A DNA stretch of 6,845 nt from Candidatus Woesearchaeota archaeon (GCA_016179995.1 JACPCC010000072.1:1-6845), one strand, 5' to 3'. Positions 1 to 5,486 are shown, numbered from the stretch's first letter. Notes: generated by a model from the letters alone, not told the origin. Numbers and translations are program-made.

Positions 1-290
1 AAGAATTAGAAGCAGAAGGTTATCTGCGTGAATTAATCAGACAAATACAAGCACTGCGTAAGAAAGCTGGTTTGGAAAAGAAAAACAGGATCAATTTAAC
101 CGTTGAAGCTGACGATAAAAGAGAAGAATATCTGGAAAAAGCCGTTGACGAATTACGTTTGAAAGTTGGCGCGCAAGATGTAGATTTTGCACCGCTTAAA
201 GCCGAAGGAATAGATAAAAAATATTTAGAAGAAGCAGAAGTTAAGATTAAGAAAGAAGTTATTAAAGTTGGATTGACGAAGGTGAAGTGA
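1..290 (+). CDS. ileS: Isoleucyl-tRNA synthetase, C-terminal end (5' truncated by window edge)
   Basis: This is the last 95 or so codons of a gene that enters from the left. The reading frame uses codons starting at base 3 and ends with TGA at 288-290; an internal TTG at 72 is not the start. The peptide opens with EGYLRELIRQIQALRKKAGL followed by NRINL. This matches the helical stretch (EG-x-x-RE-x-x-R-x-IQ-x-x-RK-x-AGL-x-x-x-x-RI) in the C-terminal anticodon-binding region of class Ia isoleucyl-tRNA synthetases, which attach isoleucine to tRNA-Ile in the cytoplasm. The rest is a lysine- and glutamate-rich tail ending in KVGLTKVK. The catalytic domain, with the HIGH and KMSKS motifs, lies outside the window. 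The gene runs convergently into the HD-domain gene and overlaps its 3' end by 29 bases. A related class Ia synthetase such as ValRS is possible, but the motif fits IleRS better. Confidence 0.85.
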   Translation, partial: ELEAEGYLRELIRQIQALRKKAGLEKKNRINLTVEADDKREEYLEKAVDELRLKVGAQDVDFAPLKAEGIDKKYLEEAEVKIKKEVIKVGLTKVK

Positions 291-915
291 AGTAATTGTT
301 TTCTTTACAAAATATTAAAACGGCGTGAAAAGCATCTTTTAACTCTGGGAATTCTTCAAAAAAATGCAGTTTGTGTTCGACTAGAAATGTTTCAGACCAA
401 GTTTTCCAATCGTCTTTATAATCCAATTCATGAATAATTGCATCTAATGCATCTATAGCTTTAGCAAATTTTGATTCAATAGTTTTTTGATCTTCAAACT
501 CGTAAAATAATCTTAAAAATTTGTTGTTTAGAGGTTGTGGAAGCTCTTTTTTAAGAAGTTCTGAAGCTTTTTGTTCTTTATCTTTCTTATTTAATTTTTT
601 TAATTCGGGATGTAATGGTGAATCACCTGCTTCAATCTCAACAACATCATGATACATCAATAATTCGTAGACTTTCAAACGATCTATTTTCAATGAGAAT
701 TTTGATAGAAAAAAATCGGCTAAGATTAAACAACTCCATGAATGTTCAGCTGAACTTTCTTTTCTACTTCCTACTGAATTAAAACGATTAACGGTTTTTA
801 ATTTATTGAAGATTCTAAATTGATTGATTTCTTTCATAGATAGTGTAGTAGAATGGTGATTTAAATATTTATCCGATTTTTTAATATAAATTAATTTTTC
901 TTCTGAAACACTCAT
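262..915 (-). CDS. HD-domain phosphohydrolase (HD_3 / YfbR / HDDC2-like; probable 5'-deoxynucleotidase)
   Basis: The 217-residue frame shows the metal-binding pattern of HD hydrolases: H58 in ESSAEHSW, H89-D90 in MYHDVVEIEAGD, and D155 in AIDALDA. The HD-x-x-E-x-x-x-GD signature and helical layout match the HD_3 family, which includes bacterial YfbR and human HDDC2. Those proteins remove phosphate from deoxynucleoside 5'-monophosphates with a divalent metal. A role in nucleotide-pool clean-up in the cytosol is therefore likely, but the substrate here is an inference. The start is uncertain. ATG at 915 overlaps the upstream stop as ATGA, suggesting translational coupling. ATG at 837 (Met27) is preceded by a TATA-like box at leaderless spacing and would place the first catalytic His at residue 32, close to YfbR's His33. 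The outer start is reported; Met27 is a serious alternative. The 3' end overlaps ileS. Confidence 0.85.
   Translation of the reverse strand: MSVSEEKLIYIKKSDKYLNHHSTTLSMKEINQFRIFNKLKTVNRFNSVGSRKESSAEHSWSCLILADFFLSKFSLKIDRLKVYELLMYHDVVEIEAGDSPLHPELKKLNKKDKEQKASELLKKELPQPLNNKFLRLFYEFEDQKTIESKFAKAIDALDAIIHELDYKDDWKTWSETFLVEHKLHFFEEFPELKDAFHAVLIFCKENNYFTSPSSIQL
859..870 (-). promoter_or_regulatory. Possible internal TATA box for the HD-domain gene (start at Met27)
   Basis: On the minus strand this reads AAATATTTAAAT. The TATTTAAA core (860-867) is centred about 26.5 bases before the internal ATG at 837. The fic, 60-residue-protein and peptidase genes have their TATA-like boxes at the same distance from their ATGs. 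It lies inside the longer reading frame, so it could be chance AT-richness, but its position supports a leaderless transcript beginning at Met27. Confidence 0.4.
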
Positions 916-1094
916 ATAATCTTCAACTCTCTTAATTTTTTAAGTATTAATTTTGATTTCACGGTAGTGTTAGTTACTTCTATATAAGCTACATTCCATG
1001 TTAAAGGCTCTTTATCTAGCACTAGGATTATCTCTTTTCTGAGGTTTAAAGGGATATCCGCATAGATTTTAAGAAATGTTTCTCTGAGGTTCAT
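912..1094 (-). CDS. Hypothetical 60-residue protein, possibly co-translated with the HD hydrolase
   Basis: This small gene encodes a 60-residue soluble protein without signal peptide or membrane segment. I cannot assign a function. Its features look like a compact folded domain: an N-terminal helix (residues 3-12), a hydrophobic strand EIILVLD (21-27), an aromatic strand LTWNVAYIEV (31-40), then a basic helix to the end (SKLILKKLRELKII). The pattern feels like a conserved small protein family, but I cannot name one. Its TGA stop (912-914) overlaps the ATG of the HD-domain gene as ATGA, so the two may be translated together. A good TATA-like box lies about 26 bases before the ATG, with no Shine-Dalgarno sequence, which fixes this start and marks it as the first gene of a two-gene unit. 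It is real with fair confidence because of the promoter, the coupling and plausible composition. Confidence 0.7.
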   Translation of the reverse strand: MNLRETFLKIYADIPLNLRKEIILVLDKEPLTWNVAYIEVTNTTVKSKLILKKLRELKII

Positions 1095-1112
1095 AATTAA
1101 TAGTAAATTAGA

Positions 1113-1126
1113 CTTAAATTTAAATC
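1113..1126 (-). promoter_or_regulatory. TATA box of the 60-residue gene / HD hydrolase unit
   Basis: On the minus strand this reads GATTTAAATTTAAG. Its core is centred about 26 bases before the ATG at 1094, which puts the predicted transcription start at or next to the start codon. That is typical of archaeal leaderless genes. Confidence 0.6.
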
Positions 1127-1167
1127 TTTCTGAGAGTTACGAAGGTAATTAATTCATTTTCAGTTCT

Positions 1168-1224
1168 CTATCTAAGCTTTTCCTCGATTTTCTTGAAGAT
1201 CTCCTGCTGTTTTTTGTAATCCAT
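1168..1224 (-). other. 18-codon mini-ORF immediately after the fic stop codon
   Basis: The fic stop TAA (1225-1227) is followed without a gap by ATG at 1224 and an 18-codon frame, MDYKKQQEIFKKIEEKLR, ending in TAG at 1168. The peptide is strongly helical and charged, with a wording more like real coding sequence (several G/C-ending codons) than like the AT-rich spacer beyond it. The TAA-ATG junction would allow re-initiation by ribosomes finishing fic. It could be a very small translated peptide, the remnant start of a lost gene, or chance. No function is assigned. Confidence 0.3.
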
Positions 1225-2382
1225 TTAAAACTCAATGATGTTTAATACTTCATGTGCAACAAATATTTTATTTCTCTGCACGTCATTTGAGGGCTTTAAT
1301 ATTCCTACCTGAACTAAATTTTCTACCAGCCGTTTAGCAGTCGGATAAGTTACTCCTAAGATCTCTTCGATTTTAGTTATTGTAATAAATGGATTCATAA
1401 AAAGACTGTCTATTAACTTAGTGACGGCAGTTGTATTGAATGTACTTTGTGTTTTTTGTCTGTATTCTTCACGCAAATTCTGCATTTTTGCTACCCTTAG
1501 TAGAGCATCTTCTGATTGCGTTTCAACAGCATTTAAGAAAAATCTGATCCATTCTTCAAATTTTCCTTCTTTATTAGTATTAAGAAGAAGATTGACATAT
1601 TCTCTGCGATGAGTTTCAAAGTAGCCACTGAGATAAAGGAGTGGACGAATAATCAGTTTCTTTTTACAAAGATAAAGAGTAATTAACGACCGGCCTATCC
1701 TGCCATTTCCATCACAGAAAGGATGGATTGTTTCAAACTGATAATGCATTAAAGAGCATTTTATCAAGAGAGGAATCCTGTCATCAGTATTCAGATAGTT
1801 AATTAGTTCCTGCATCAATCGCGGCACTTCTTCTGGTTGAGGCGGAACAAACTGAGCCTCTTGTGGACTACTATTCGTTTGACCTATCCAATTTTGAATT
1901 AGCCTAAATTCTCCGGGCAATTTCTTTTCGCCTCTTACACCTTTCATAAGTATTTTGTGCATCTCTTTAATAAGTTCAAGTGTTATTGGTTCATTATCTA
2001 TTTTTTTTAAGCCATAGTTGACCGCTTGAACATAATTCATAACTTCTAAAGCATCAGGAAATTTTTCTTCGTTGCCTTTTGCTTCGGTTAAGAAAAACTC
2101 TGAGAGAGATATCCTAGTTCCTTCGATACGCGAACTCATGATTGCTTCTTTCTTCAGATAAGGCAGCAAAAGGAGATTTGCTAAATTTGAATTTGCAAGG
2201 AGATGACCTATGCCAGATAATTTGCCTAATTTTAAATCAGCTTTAGAAAGAGCTAGAATTAGTTCAGTAGAATAAGTTAAAGGAGGAGGAAGAATATGAG
2301 GTGAGAAAGTAAGATATTTACCCCATTTGTCTTCACGTTCTTGTAATTCACCAAATGAATTTTGGAATTCGTTAGCTTGCAT
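1225..2382 (-). CDS. Fic-family AMP-transferase with N-terminal inhibitory motif and C-terminal winged helix
   Basis: Fic enzymes transfer AMP (sometimes another nucleotide) from a nucleotide substrate to a hydroxyl side chain of a target protein. This 385-residue protein has the full catalytic motif HPFCDGNGRIGR at residues 220-231, with catalytic His220. An N-terminal Fic_N region carries the self-inhibiting motif S-x-x-x-E-G at residues 83-88 (SSRIEG), so this is a class II, autoinhibited Fic with Glu87 expected to block productive ATP binding. Residues about 318-375 form a winged helix with a recognition-helix-like TYPTAKRLVENLVQVGIL. This order and size match the stand-alone Fic proteins typified by Shewanella SoFic. 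Target proteins are unknown. The ATG at 2382 is supported by a TATA box at leaderless spacing. A palindrome over that box suggests regulation, possibly by the protein's own winged helix. The next gene upstream on this strand is 221 bp away, so it is probably transcribed alone. Confidence 0.93.
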   Translation of the reverse strand: MQANEFQNSFGELQEREDKWGKYLTFSPHILPPPLTYSTELILALSKADLKLGKLSGIGHLLANSNLANLLLLPYLKKEAIMSSRIEGTRISLSEFFLTEAKGNEEKFPDALEVMNYVQAVNYGLKKIDNEPITLELIKEMHKILMKGVRGEKKLPGEFRLIQNWIGQTNSSPQEAQFVPPQPEEVPRLMQELINYLNTDDRIPLLIKCSLMHYQFETIHPFCDGNGRIGRSLITLYLCKKKLIIRPLLYLSGYFETHRREYVNLLLNTNKEGKFEEWIRFFLNAVETQSEDALLRVAKMQNLREEYRQKTQSTFNTTAVTKLIDSLFMNPFITITKIEEILGVTYPTAKRLVENLVQVGILKPSNDVQRNKIFVAHEVLNIIEF

Positions 2383-2389
2383 TTATTGA

Positions 2390-2411
2390 TTAAATAAGCC
2401 CCTTTATTTAA
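2390..2411. promoter_or_regulatory. Palindromic operator candidate overlapping the fic TATA box
   Basis: Perfect 8-bp arms TTAAATAA (2390-2397) and TTATTTAA (2404-2411) flank a GC-rich centre GCCCCT (2398-2403). The element covers about -8 to -29 relative to the fic ATG, so a bound dimer would block both the TATA box and the start site. A repressor site is inferred. The GC-rich core makes a random AT-rich coincidence less likely, but the arms are low-complexity. Confidence 0.45.
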
Positions 2412-2414
2412 ATC
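2404..2414 (-). promoter_or_regulatory. TATA box of the fic gene
   Basis: On the minus strand the sequence GATTTAAATAA is centred roughly 27 bases upstream of the fic ATG, preceded by a purine-rich AAAAG that could serve as a BRE. There is no Shine-Dalgarno sequence before the ATG, so a leaderless mRNA is expected. Confidence 0.6.
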
Positions 2415-2422
2415 TTTTGTTT

Positions 2423-2529
2423 ATTTGTTTAATAAGTAAAGGAGTTGTTGATATTTAGGGGTATTTTGATTAATAAACTTGGTCTTAATTAACAATTATA
2501 TTAATTAAAAACAGCATTATTAAACAAAT
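2423..2529. repeat. Inverted repeat in the fic-peptidase gap
   Basis: The 13-base arm ATTTGTTTAATAA (2423-2435) is perfectly inverted as TTATTAAACAAAT (2517-2529). Between them lie two copies of TTAATTAA (2485-2492 and 2501-2508). The right arm runs into AAATG-GGG-CATTT (2526-2538), whose surroundings resemble the fic-promoter palindrome. The 221-bp gap (2383-2603) contains no credible gene, so a regulatory role is possible. AT-rich composition limits confidence. Confidence 0.45.
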
Positions 2530-2603
2530 GGGGCATTTATTTTAATAAGAATTGAGATATTGGTTATCTTAGAAAGTGGTTGCCCATTGAGAACAGAACA
2601 ACA

Positions 2604-4343
2604 TTACTTAGAATTCCTCTCCAACTTCTCAATCATCTCTTTAATCACGACAAAACCTTTCTCCCAGAGTTCTTCTTTAGTGATATCTAAACCAATAGCG
2701 GAAACTATCTGCTGCGGACTTTCACTGCCCCCTTTAGATAATAATTCTATAATTTTATCGGCAAAAGAAGGCCCTCGCTCACGATATAGTTCATATAAAG
2801 CTAAAGTCAAGAGATTGCCAAAGACATAGGCATAACAGTAAAATGGAGCGTGAAAGATATGTGGAATGTAAGCCCATTCGTAAGCGAAAGATTTGTCAAG
2901 CTGAATCTTCGGTCCAAGCTGTTCTTTTAACATAGAAAAATAAACTTGACTCATTTCTTCTATTGTTTTTCCTTCTTCCATCATTTGATGGGCTTTTTTC
3001 TCAAATAAAACAAACCCGGCCTGGCGTATAATGGATGCATAAAGGTCATCTAATTTGTAAAATAAAAGTTCTTCAACCATTTCAGGGTATTTTTCCCGCA
3101 GACGTTCGGTAAGAATCATTTCCGAGAGAATAGAAGCAGTTTCTGCTAAGGGCAAACAGGCATGGACAGTAAATTCAGTATGTTTGCTGGCTAAAAGATA
3201 ATGAATTCCATGCCCCAATTCATGTGCTAGAGTAGAAACGTCTCGCAGATTATTTGTGTGATTAACTAAAACATAAGGCGCTAGTTTTGTATTGACACCA
3301 TAACAATAAGCGCCGCTCTGTTTGTTTTTCTGCAGCTGTGAGTGAATATGTTTTTGCCCGATAATTTTTTCAGCATTTTCTTTAAATCGAGGAGAGAAAT
3401 CTCCAAAAGTTTGTAAGACTAGTTTAACTGATTTATCATAAGAGAATTTTCTTTGTTTTTTTTGCGTTGGAGCATAAAGGTCGAAACGACGCATTGTTTT
3501 CAAACCTAGTTTTTTACGTTTCAATTCAAAAAATCTATGAAATAAATGCTGGTTTTTCTGGCAGACTTTTAGCAGTACTTCTACGGCCTGATCAGGGATA
3601 TCATTAGCAATGTTACGAACATTAATGGGAGATTTATAACCACGTAATCCTTGATTTTCTTCACGCCAATCATTAAGTAGGCTCTTGTAAATCTCGCCAA
3701 TAACATCTTTATGTTGTGCATATTTTCCAAGAAGAAGTTGATAAGCTTCTTTACGTACTTTTGGAGAAGAGCTACGAACTAAAGAAATTACTTCTTCTTG
3801 TGTCAATTCTTTGCTTTTGTAATGATAGCGGAATTGAGAGGTGAAAATATTATAAACATTGTTCAGAGCAGAAGCGCCACTAAGATCTTTGAGACTGATT
3901 ATTTTTTCTTCATTTTCTTTAAGAGTGTAGGGTTTTGTTTTACGAAGTTCCTCAAAATGATAAGAGTTAGGTCCTGAAGCTTTAATCAATTCTTCTGACT
4001 TTTTATCAGGCAAATCTTTAAACCACAAACTAAAAAAAATCAAACGGTTGCCGAGTTTGGTTAAAGCATTTTCTACTTTAGTCATTTCAGCCACAGATTT
4101 TTGGTCAGCAGAATTTTCAGAGAATTTTAGACTAACGTAAGCGCCAATTTTACTGCTGATTACTTTGATTTCTTCCAGTTCTTTAACCCAAGTTAAGAAT
4201 TCTGTAGAAGTTATTTTTTCATTAAGACTATTTCTTTTATTTTCTAATAATAATACTTTTGAATCTAATAGTTTAAGCTCTTCATCTATATTTTTAGGTT
4301 TAACTTCATTTAAGTCCCAGGCTGAAAGTTTGTAGGTAGTCAT
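2604..4343 (-). CDS. pepF: M3-family oligoendopeptidase (PepF type), zinc metallopeptidase
   Basis: This 579-residue protein is a complete M3 metallopeptidase, which cuts short peptides inside the cell using one zinc ion. The zinc site is intact: HELGH at residues 374-378 supplies two histidines and the catalytic Glu375, and Glu401 in ETASILSE is the expected third ligand. Near the C-terminus HIFHAPFYCYAYVFGN (495-510) is the conserved His/Tyr-rich element that contacts substrate and stabilises the transition state in this family. SGAYCYG (343-349) is another family motif. The N-terminal 200 residues are the helical lid typical of oligoendopeptidase F. The length is close to the usual 590-610. 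No signal peptide or membrane segment is seen, so it should be cytosolic and take part in peptide recycling. The ATG at 4343 has a strong TATA box at leaderless spacing. It stands alone, divergent from the membrane regulator gene. Confidence 0.95.
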   Translation of the reverse strand: MTTYKLSAWDLNEVKPKNIDEELKLLDSKVLLLENKRNSLNEKITSTEFLTWVKELEEIKVISSKIGAYVSLKFSENSADQKSVAEMTKVENALTKLGNRLIFFSLWFKDLPDKKSEELIKASGPNSYHFEELRKTKPYTLKENEEKIISLKDLSGASALNNVYNIFTSQFRYHYKSKELTQEEVISLVRSSSPKVRKEAYQLLLGKYAQHKDVIGEIYKSLLNDWREENQGLRGYKSPINVRNIANDIPDQAVEVLLKVCQKNQHLFHRFFELKRKKLGLKTMRRFDLYAPTQKKQRKFSYDKSVKLVLQTFGDFSPRFKENAEKIIGQKHIHSQLQKNKQSGAYCYGVNTKLAPYVLVNHTNNLRDVSTLAHELGHGIHYLLASKHTEFTVHACLPLAETASILSEMILTERLREKYPEMVEELLFYKLDDLYASIIRQAGFVLFEKKAHQMMEEGKTIEEMSQVYFSMLKEQLGPKIQLDKSFAYEWAYIPHIFHAPFYCYAYVFGNLLTLALYELYRERGPSFADKIIELLSKGGSESPQQIVSAIGLDITKEELWEKGFVVIKEMIEKLERNSK

Positions 4344-4362
4344 TTGAAAGATTAAGATTAAA

Positions 4363-4375
4363 GGTTATATAAAGC
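4363..4375 (-). promoter_or_regulatory. TATA box of the oligoendopeptidase gene
   Basis: On the minus strand this reads GCTTTATATAACC, the clearest archaeal TATA box in the window. TTTATATA is centred 26.5 bases before the ATG at 4343. No ribosome-binding site precedes the ATG, which points to a leaderless mRNA. Confidence 0.75.
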
Positions 4376-4413
4376 TTCTTCTCAACTTGGCTGTAATAAA
4401 ATGATGAATTGCT

Positions 4414-4431
4414 AAAAAACAGCAAAAGCTG
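4414..4431 (-). terminator. Weak hairpin plus six-T run on the minus strand, upstream of the peptidase promoter
   Basis: Read on the minus strand, CAGC-TTTT-GCTG (4431 to 4420) is followed directly by TTTTTT (4419 to 4414). The four-bp stem is short. No gene ends here, but it could stop minus-strand transcripts that pass the 86-residue gene before they reach the peptidase promoter, which starts about 40 bases further on. Confidence 0.2.
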
Positions 4432-4481
4432 ATTATACAAAAAAAATGTGCTATTAGTTTAATTGATTTACGCATTTCTAA

Positions 4482-4529
4482 TATTAATCTTTGGAATTGT
4501 TTTGTTAAATATTTAGACAAAGATTAATA
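4482..4529. repeat. 12-bp inverted repeat upstream of the membrane winged-helix gene
   Basis: TATTAATCTTTG (4482-4493) and CAAAGATTAATA (4518-4529) are perfect inverted copies separated by 24 bases. The right arm ends eight bases before the putative TATA box. The placement, just upstream of the promoter of a probable transcription regulator, suits an autoregulatory operator or activator site; this is an inference. Confidence 0.45.
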
Positions 4530-4536
4530 AAACAGC

Positions 4537-4544
4537 CATATTTA
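4537..4544 (+). promoter_or_regulatory. Probable TATA box of the membrane winged-helix gene
   Basis: CATATTTA is centred about 28 bases before the ATG at 4569. It sits between AGCC (4534-4537) and GGCT (4546-4549), a short imperfect dyad. A second AT-rich box (4550-4562) lies too close to the ATG to serve a leaderless start. Confidence 0.45.
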
Positions 4545-4568
4545 GGGCTATATTATATTTAAGATACA

Positions 4569-5081
4569 ATGAAAAATAAACACGTCGGACTGCTAATTAT
4601 TGGAATGGGTGTATTCTTTCTATTTATAGTATTCTCATTTAATATGGCTTTAAATAAGATAGTAAATACTAGCTGCAATCATGGAATAACCTGCCCCATG
4701 AACGTAACTTTACGTACTCAGGAATTAATTAGCTATAGCCTAATTGCTTTGTTAGTGGTCTTGGGTGTAATTGTCTTCTTTTTTATGAGAGATGACAGCA
4801 CACCTATTAAAGAAACAGCGATTATAAAAGAGACAGATAGTGATAATAATCATAAAATGATCCTAGAAGAAAAAAATAATAAACTAGAAAACTTAGATGA
4901 AGAAGAGAAAAAAATAATGAATTTGGTTTTACGAGAAGAAGGCTCAGTTTATCAAAGCGATTTAGTTAAAGAGACAGGTCTAAGTAAAGTAACGGTCACT
5001 AGATTATTAGATAGATTAGAAGGCCGAGGATTGATTGAACGTAAAAGAAGGGGCATGACTAATATTGTAGTGATGAAATAG
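4569..5081 (+). CDS. Two-pass membrane protein with C-terminal MarR/TrmB-like winged-helix domain
   Basis: The 170-residue protein has two hydrophobic segments, about residues 7-29 and 52-73. A short loop between them contains SCNHGITC, with Cys36 and Cys42. Positive charges after the second segment and the soluble C-terminal part suggest that both ends face the cytoplasm and the cysteine loop faces outside. After a charged linker (about 75-110) comes a winged helix (about 110-170): YQSDLVKETGLSKVTVTRLL looks like the DNA-reading helix-turn-helix, and GLIERKRRGMTNIVVM like the wing. This arrangement matches a membrane-bound regulator type I recognise from DPANN-like archaea; its signal and targets are unknown. 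The ATG at 4569 has a TATA-like box at suitable spacing. It is divergent from the peptidase gene and convergent with the 86-residue gene. A sensory role for the cysteine pair is an inference. Confidence 0.85.
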   Translation: MKNKHVGLLIIGMGVFFLFIVFSFNMALNKIVNTSCNHGITCPMNVTLRTQELISYSLIALLVVLGVIVFFFMRDDSTPIKETAIIKETDSDNNHKMILEEKNNKLENLDEEEKKIMNLVLREEGSVYQSDLVKETGLSKVTVTRLLDRLEGRGLIERKRRGMTNIVVMK

Positions 5082-5101
5082 AGTTTGAGATGTAATTGTT
5101 A

Positions 5102-5136
5102 TAGTTTTAAAAAGATGATTTAGTTTTAATATTCTT
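5102..5136. terminator. T-rich convergent intergenic region, possible bidirectional terminator
   Basis: The 55 bases between the stops of two convergent genes contain TAGTTTTAA twice (5102-5110 and 5121-5129) and short T runs on both strands, for example TTTTAAAAA at 5105-5113 and CTTTT at 5134-5138. Archaeal terminators are often T-rich tracts without a strong hairpin, so termination from both sides is plausible. Confidence 0.3.
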
Positions 5137-5397
5137 TTAAATAATCCAAATAGGTTTGCTCGGTAAATACTCCATGTAAACCTGAAGACCTTCATTTTCC
5201 AGATTGCGTTGAAGCAATTGTAACTTGCTTAATTCTTTACCATTAAGACCGGCATAAATCTGTTGATTTATTTTGATTTGTAATGCATCTTTTACTTTTA
5301 GTTCTAAATCACCAGAACAATAACCACTATCAATGGCGGCTTTAAGAATATACCAATCTGTAGGTTCTTTATTTATGGCTTCCAATATGGCAGACAT
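5137..5397 (-). CDS. Hypothetical 86-residue protein
   Basis: I do not recognise this protein. It is small, soluble and mostly helical by eye: an N-terminal helix MSAILEAINKEP, a tryptophan/tyrosine-containing stretch DWYILKAAIDSGYCSG (14-29), a middle amphipathic helix, then LSKLQLLQRNLENEG and a short hydrophobic tail ending in PIWII. There is one cysteine (Cys27), no signal peptide, no metal-binding cluster and no DNA-binding motif that I can name. The ATG at 5397 is chosen as the first in frame. The upstream sequence has only a weak TATA-like element (TATTAACTAT on the minus strand, 5421-5430) at about 28 bases. It is convergent with the membrane regulator gene and divergent from purA, so its context does not suggest a partner. 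It is probably a real gene because of its protein-like composition and the clean convergent and divergent spacing. Confidence 0.55.
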   Translation of the reverse strand: MSAILEAINKEPTDWYILKAAIDSGYCSGDLELKVKDALQIKINQQIYAGLNGKELSKLQLLQRNLENEGLQVYMEYLPSKPIWII

Positions 5398-5486
5398 TTT
5401 TTAGTTTGACCATCATCACTATAGTTAATAACCATATTAATGCTTAAAGTAGTATAATAAAGTGAGGTATATAGAGTAAAGAAAGC

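Noticed and set aside
72..290. A separate 72-residue gene starting at TTG 72
   Set aside because: The frame is open to the window's left edge and the upstream part matches isoleucyl-tRNA synthetase, so this is only the tail of ileS.
1421..1612. A plus-strand 63-residue ORF
   Set aside because: It lies wholly antisense inside the fic gene, which has clear family motifs, and its peptide looks like a reverse-strand shadow.
262..2382. A toxin-antitoxin or defence island made of Fic, HD hydrolase and the 60-residue protein
   Set aside because: Fic has its own promoter and built-in inhibitory motif, and the HD/60-residue pair has a separate promoter. The HD protein fits housekeeping nucleotidases rather than a known defence effector, and no mobile-element marks are seen.
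2383..2603. CRISPR-like or tRNA-like structure in the fic-peptidase gap
   Set aside because: The repeats are inverted and AT-rich without regular spacers, and no cloverleaf or tRNA-conserved sequence was found.
2560..2829. A plus-strand 89-residue ORF
   Set aside because: It is mostly antisense to the 3' part of the well-supported M3 peptidase gene, with no promoter and no recognisable motif.
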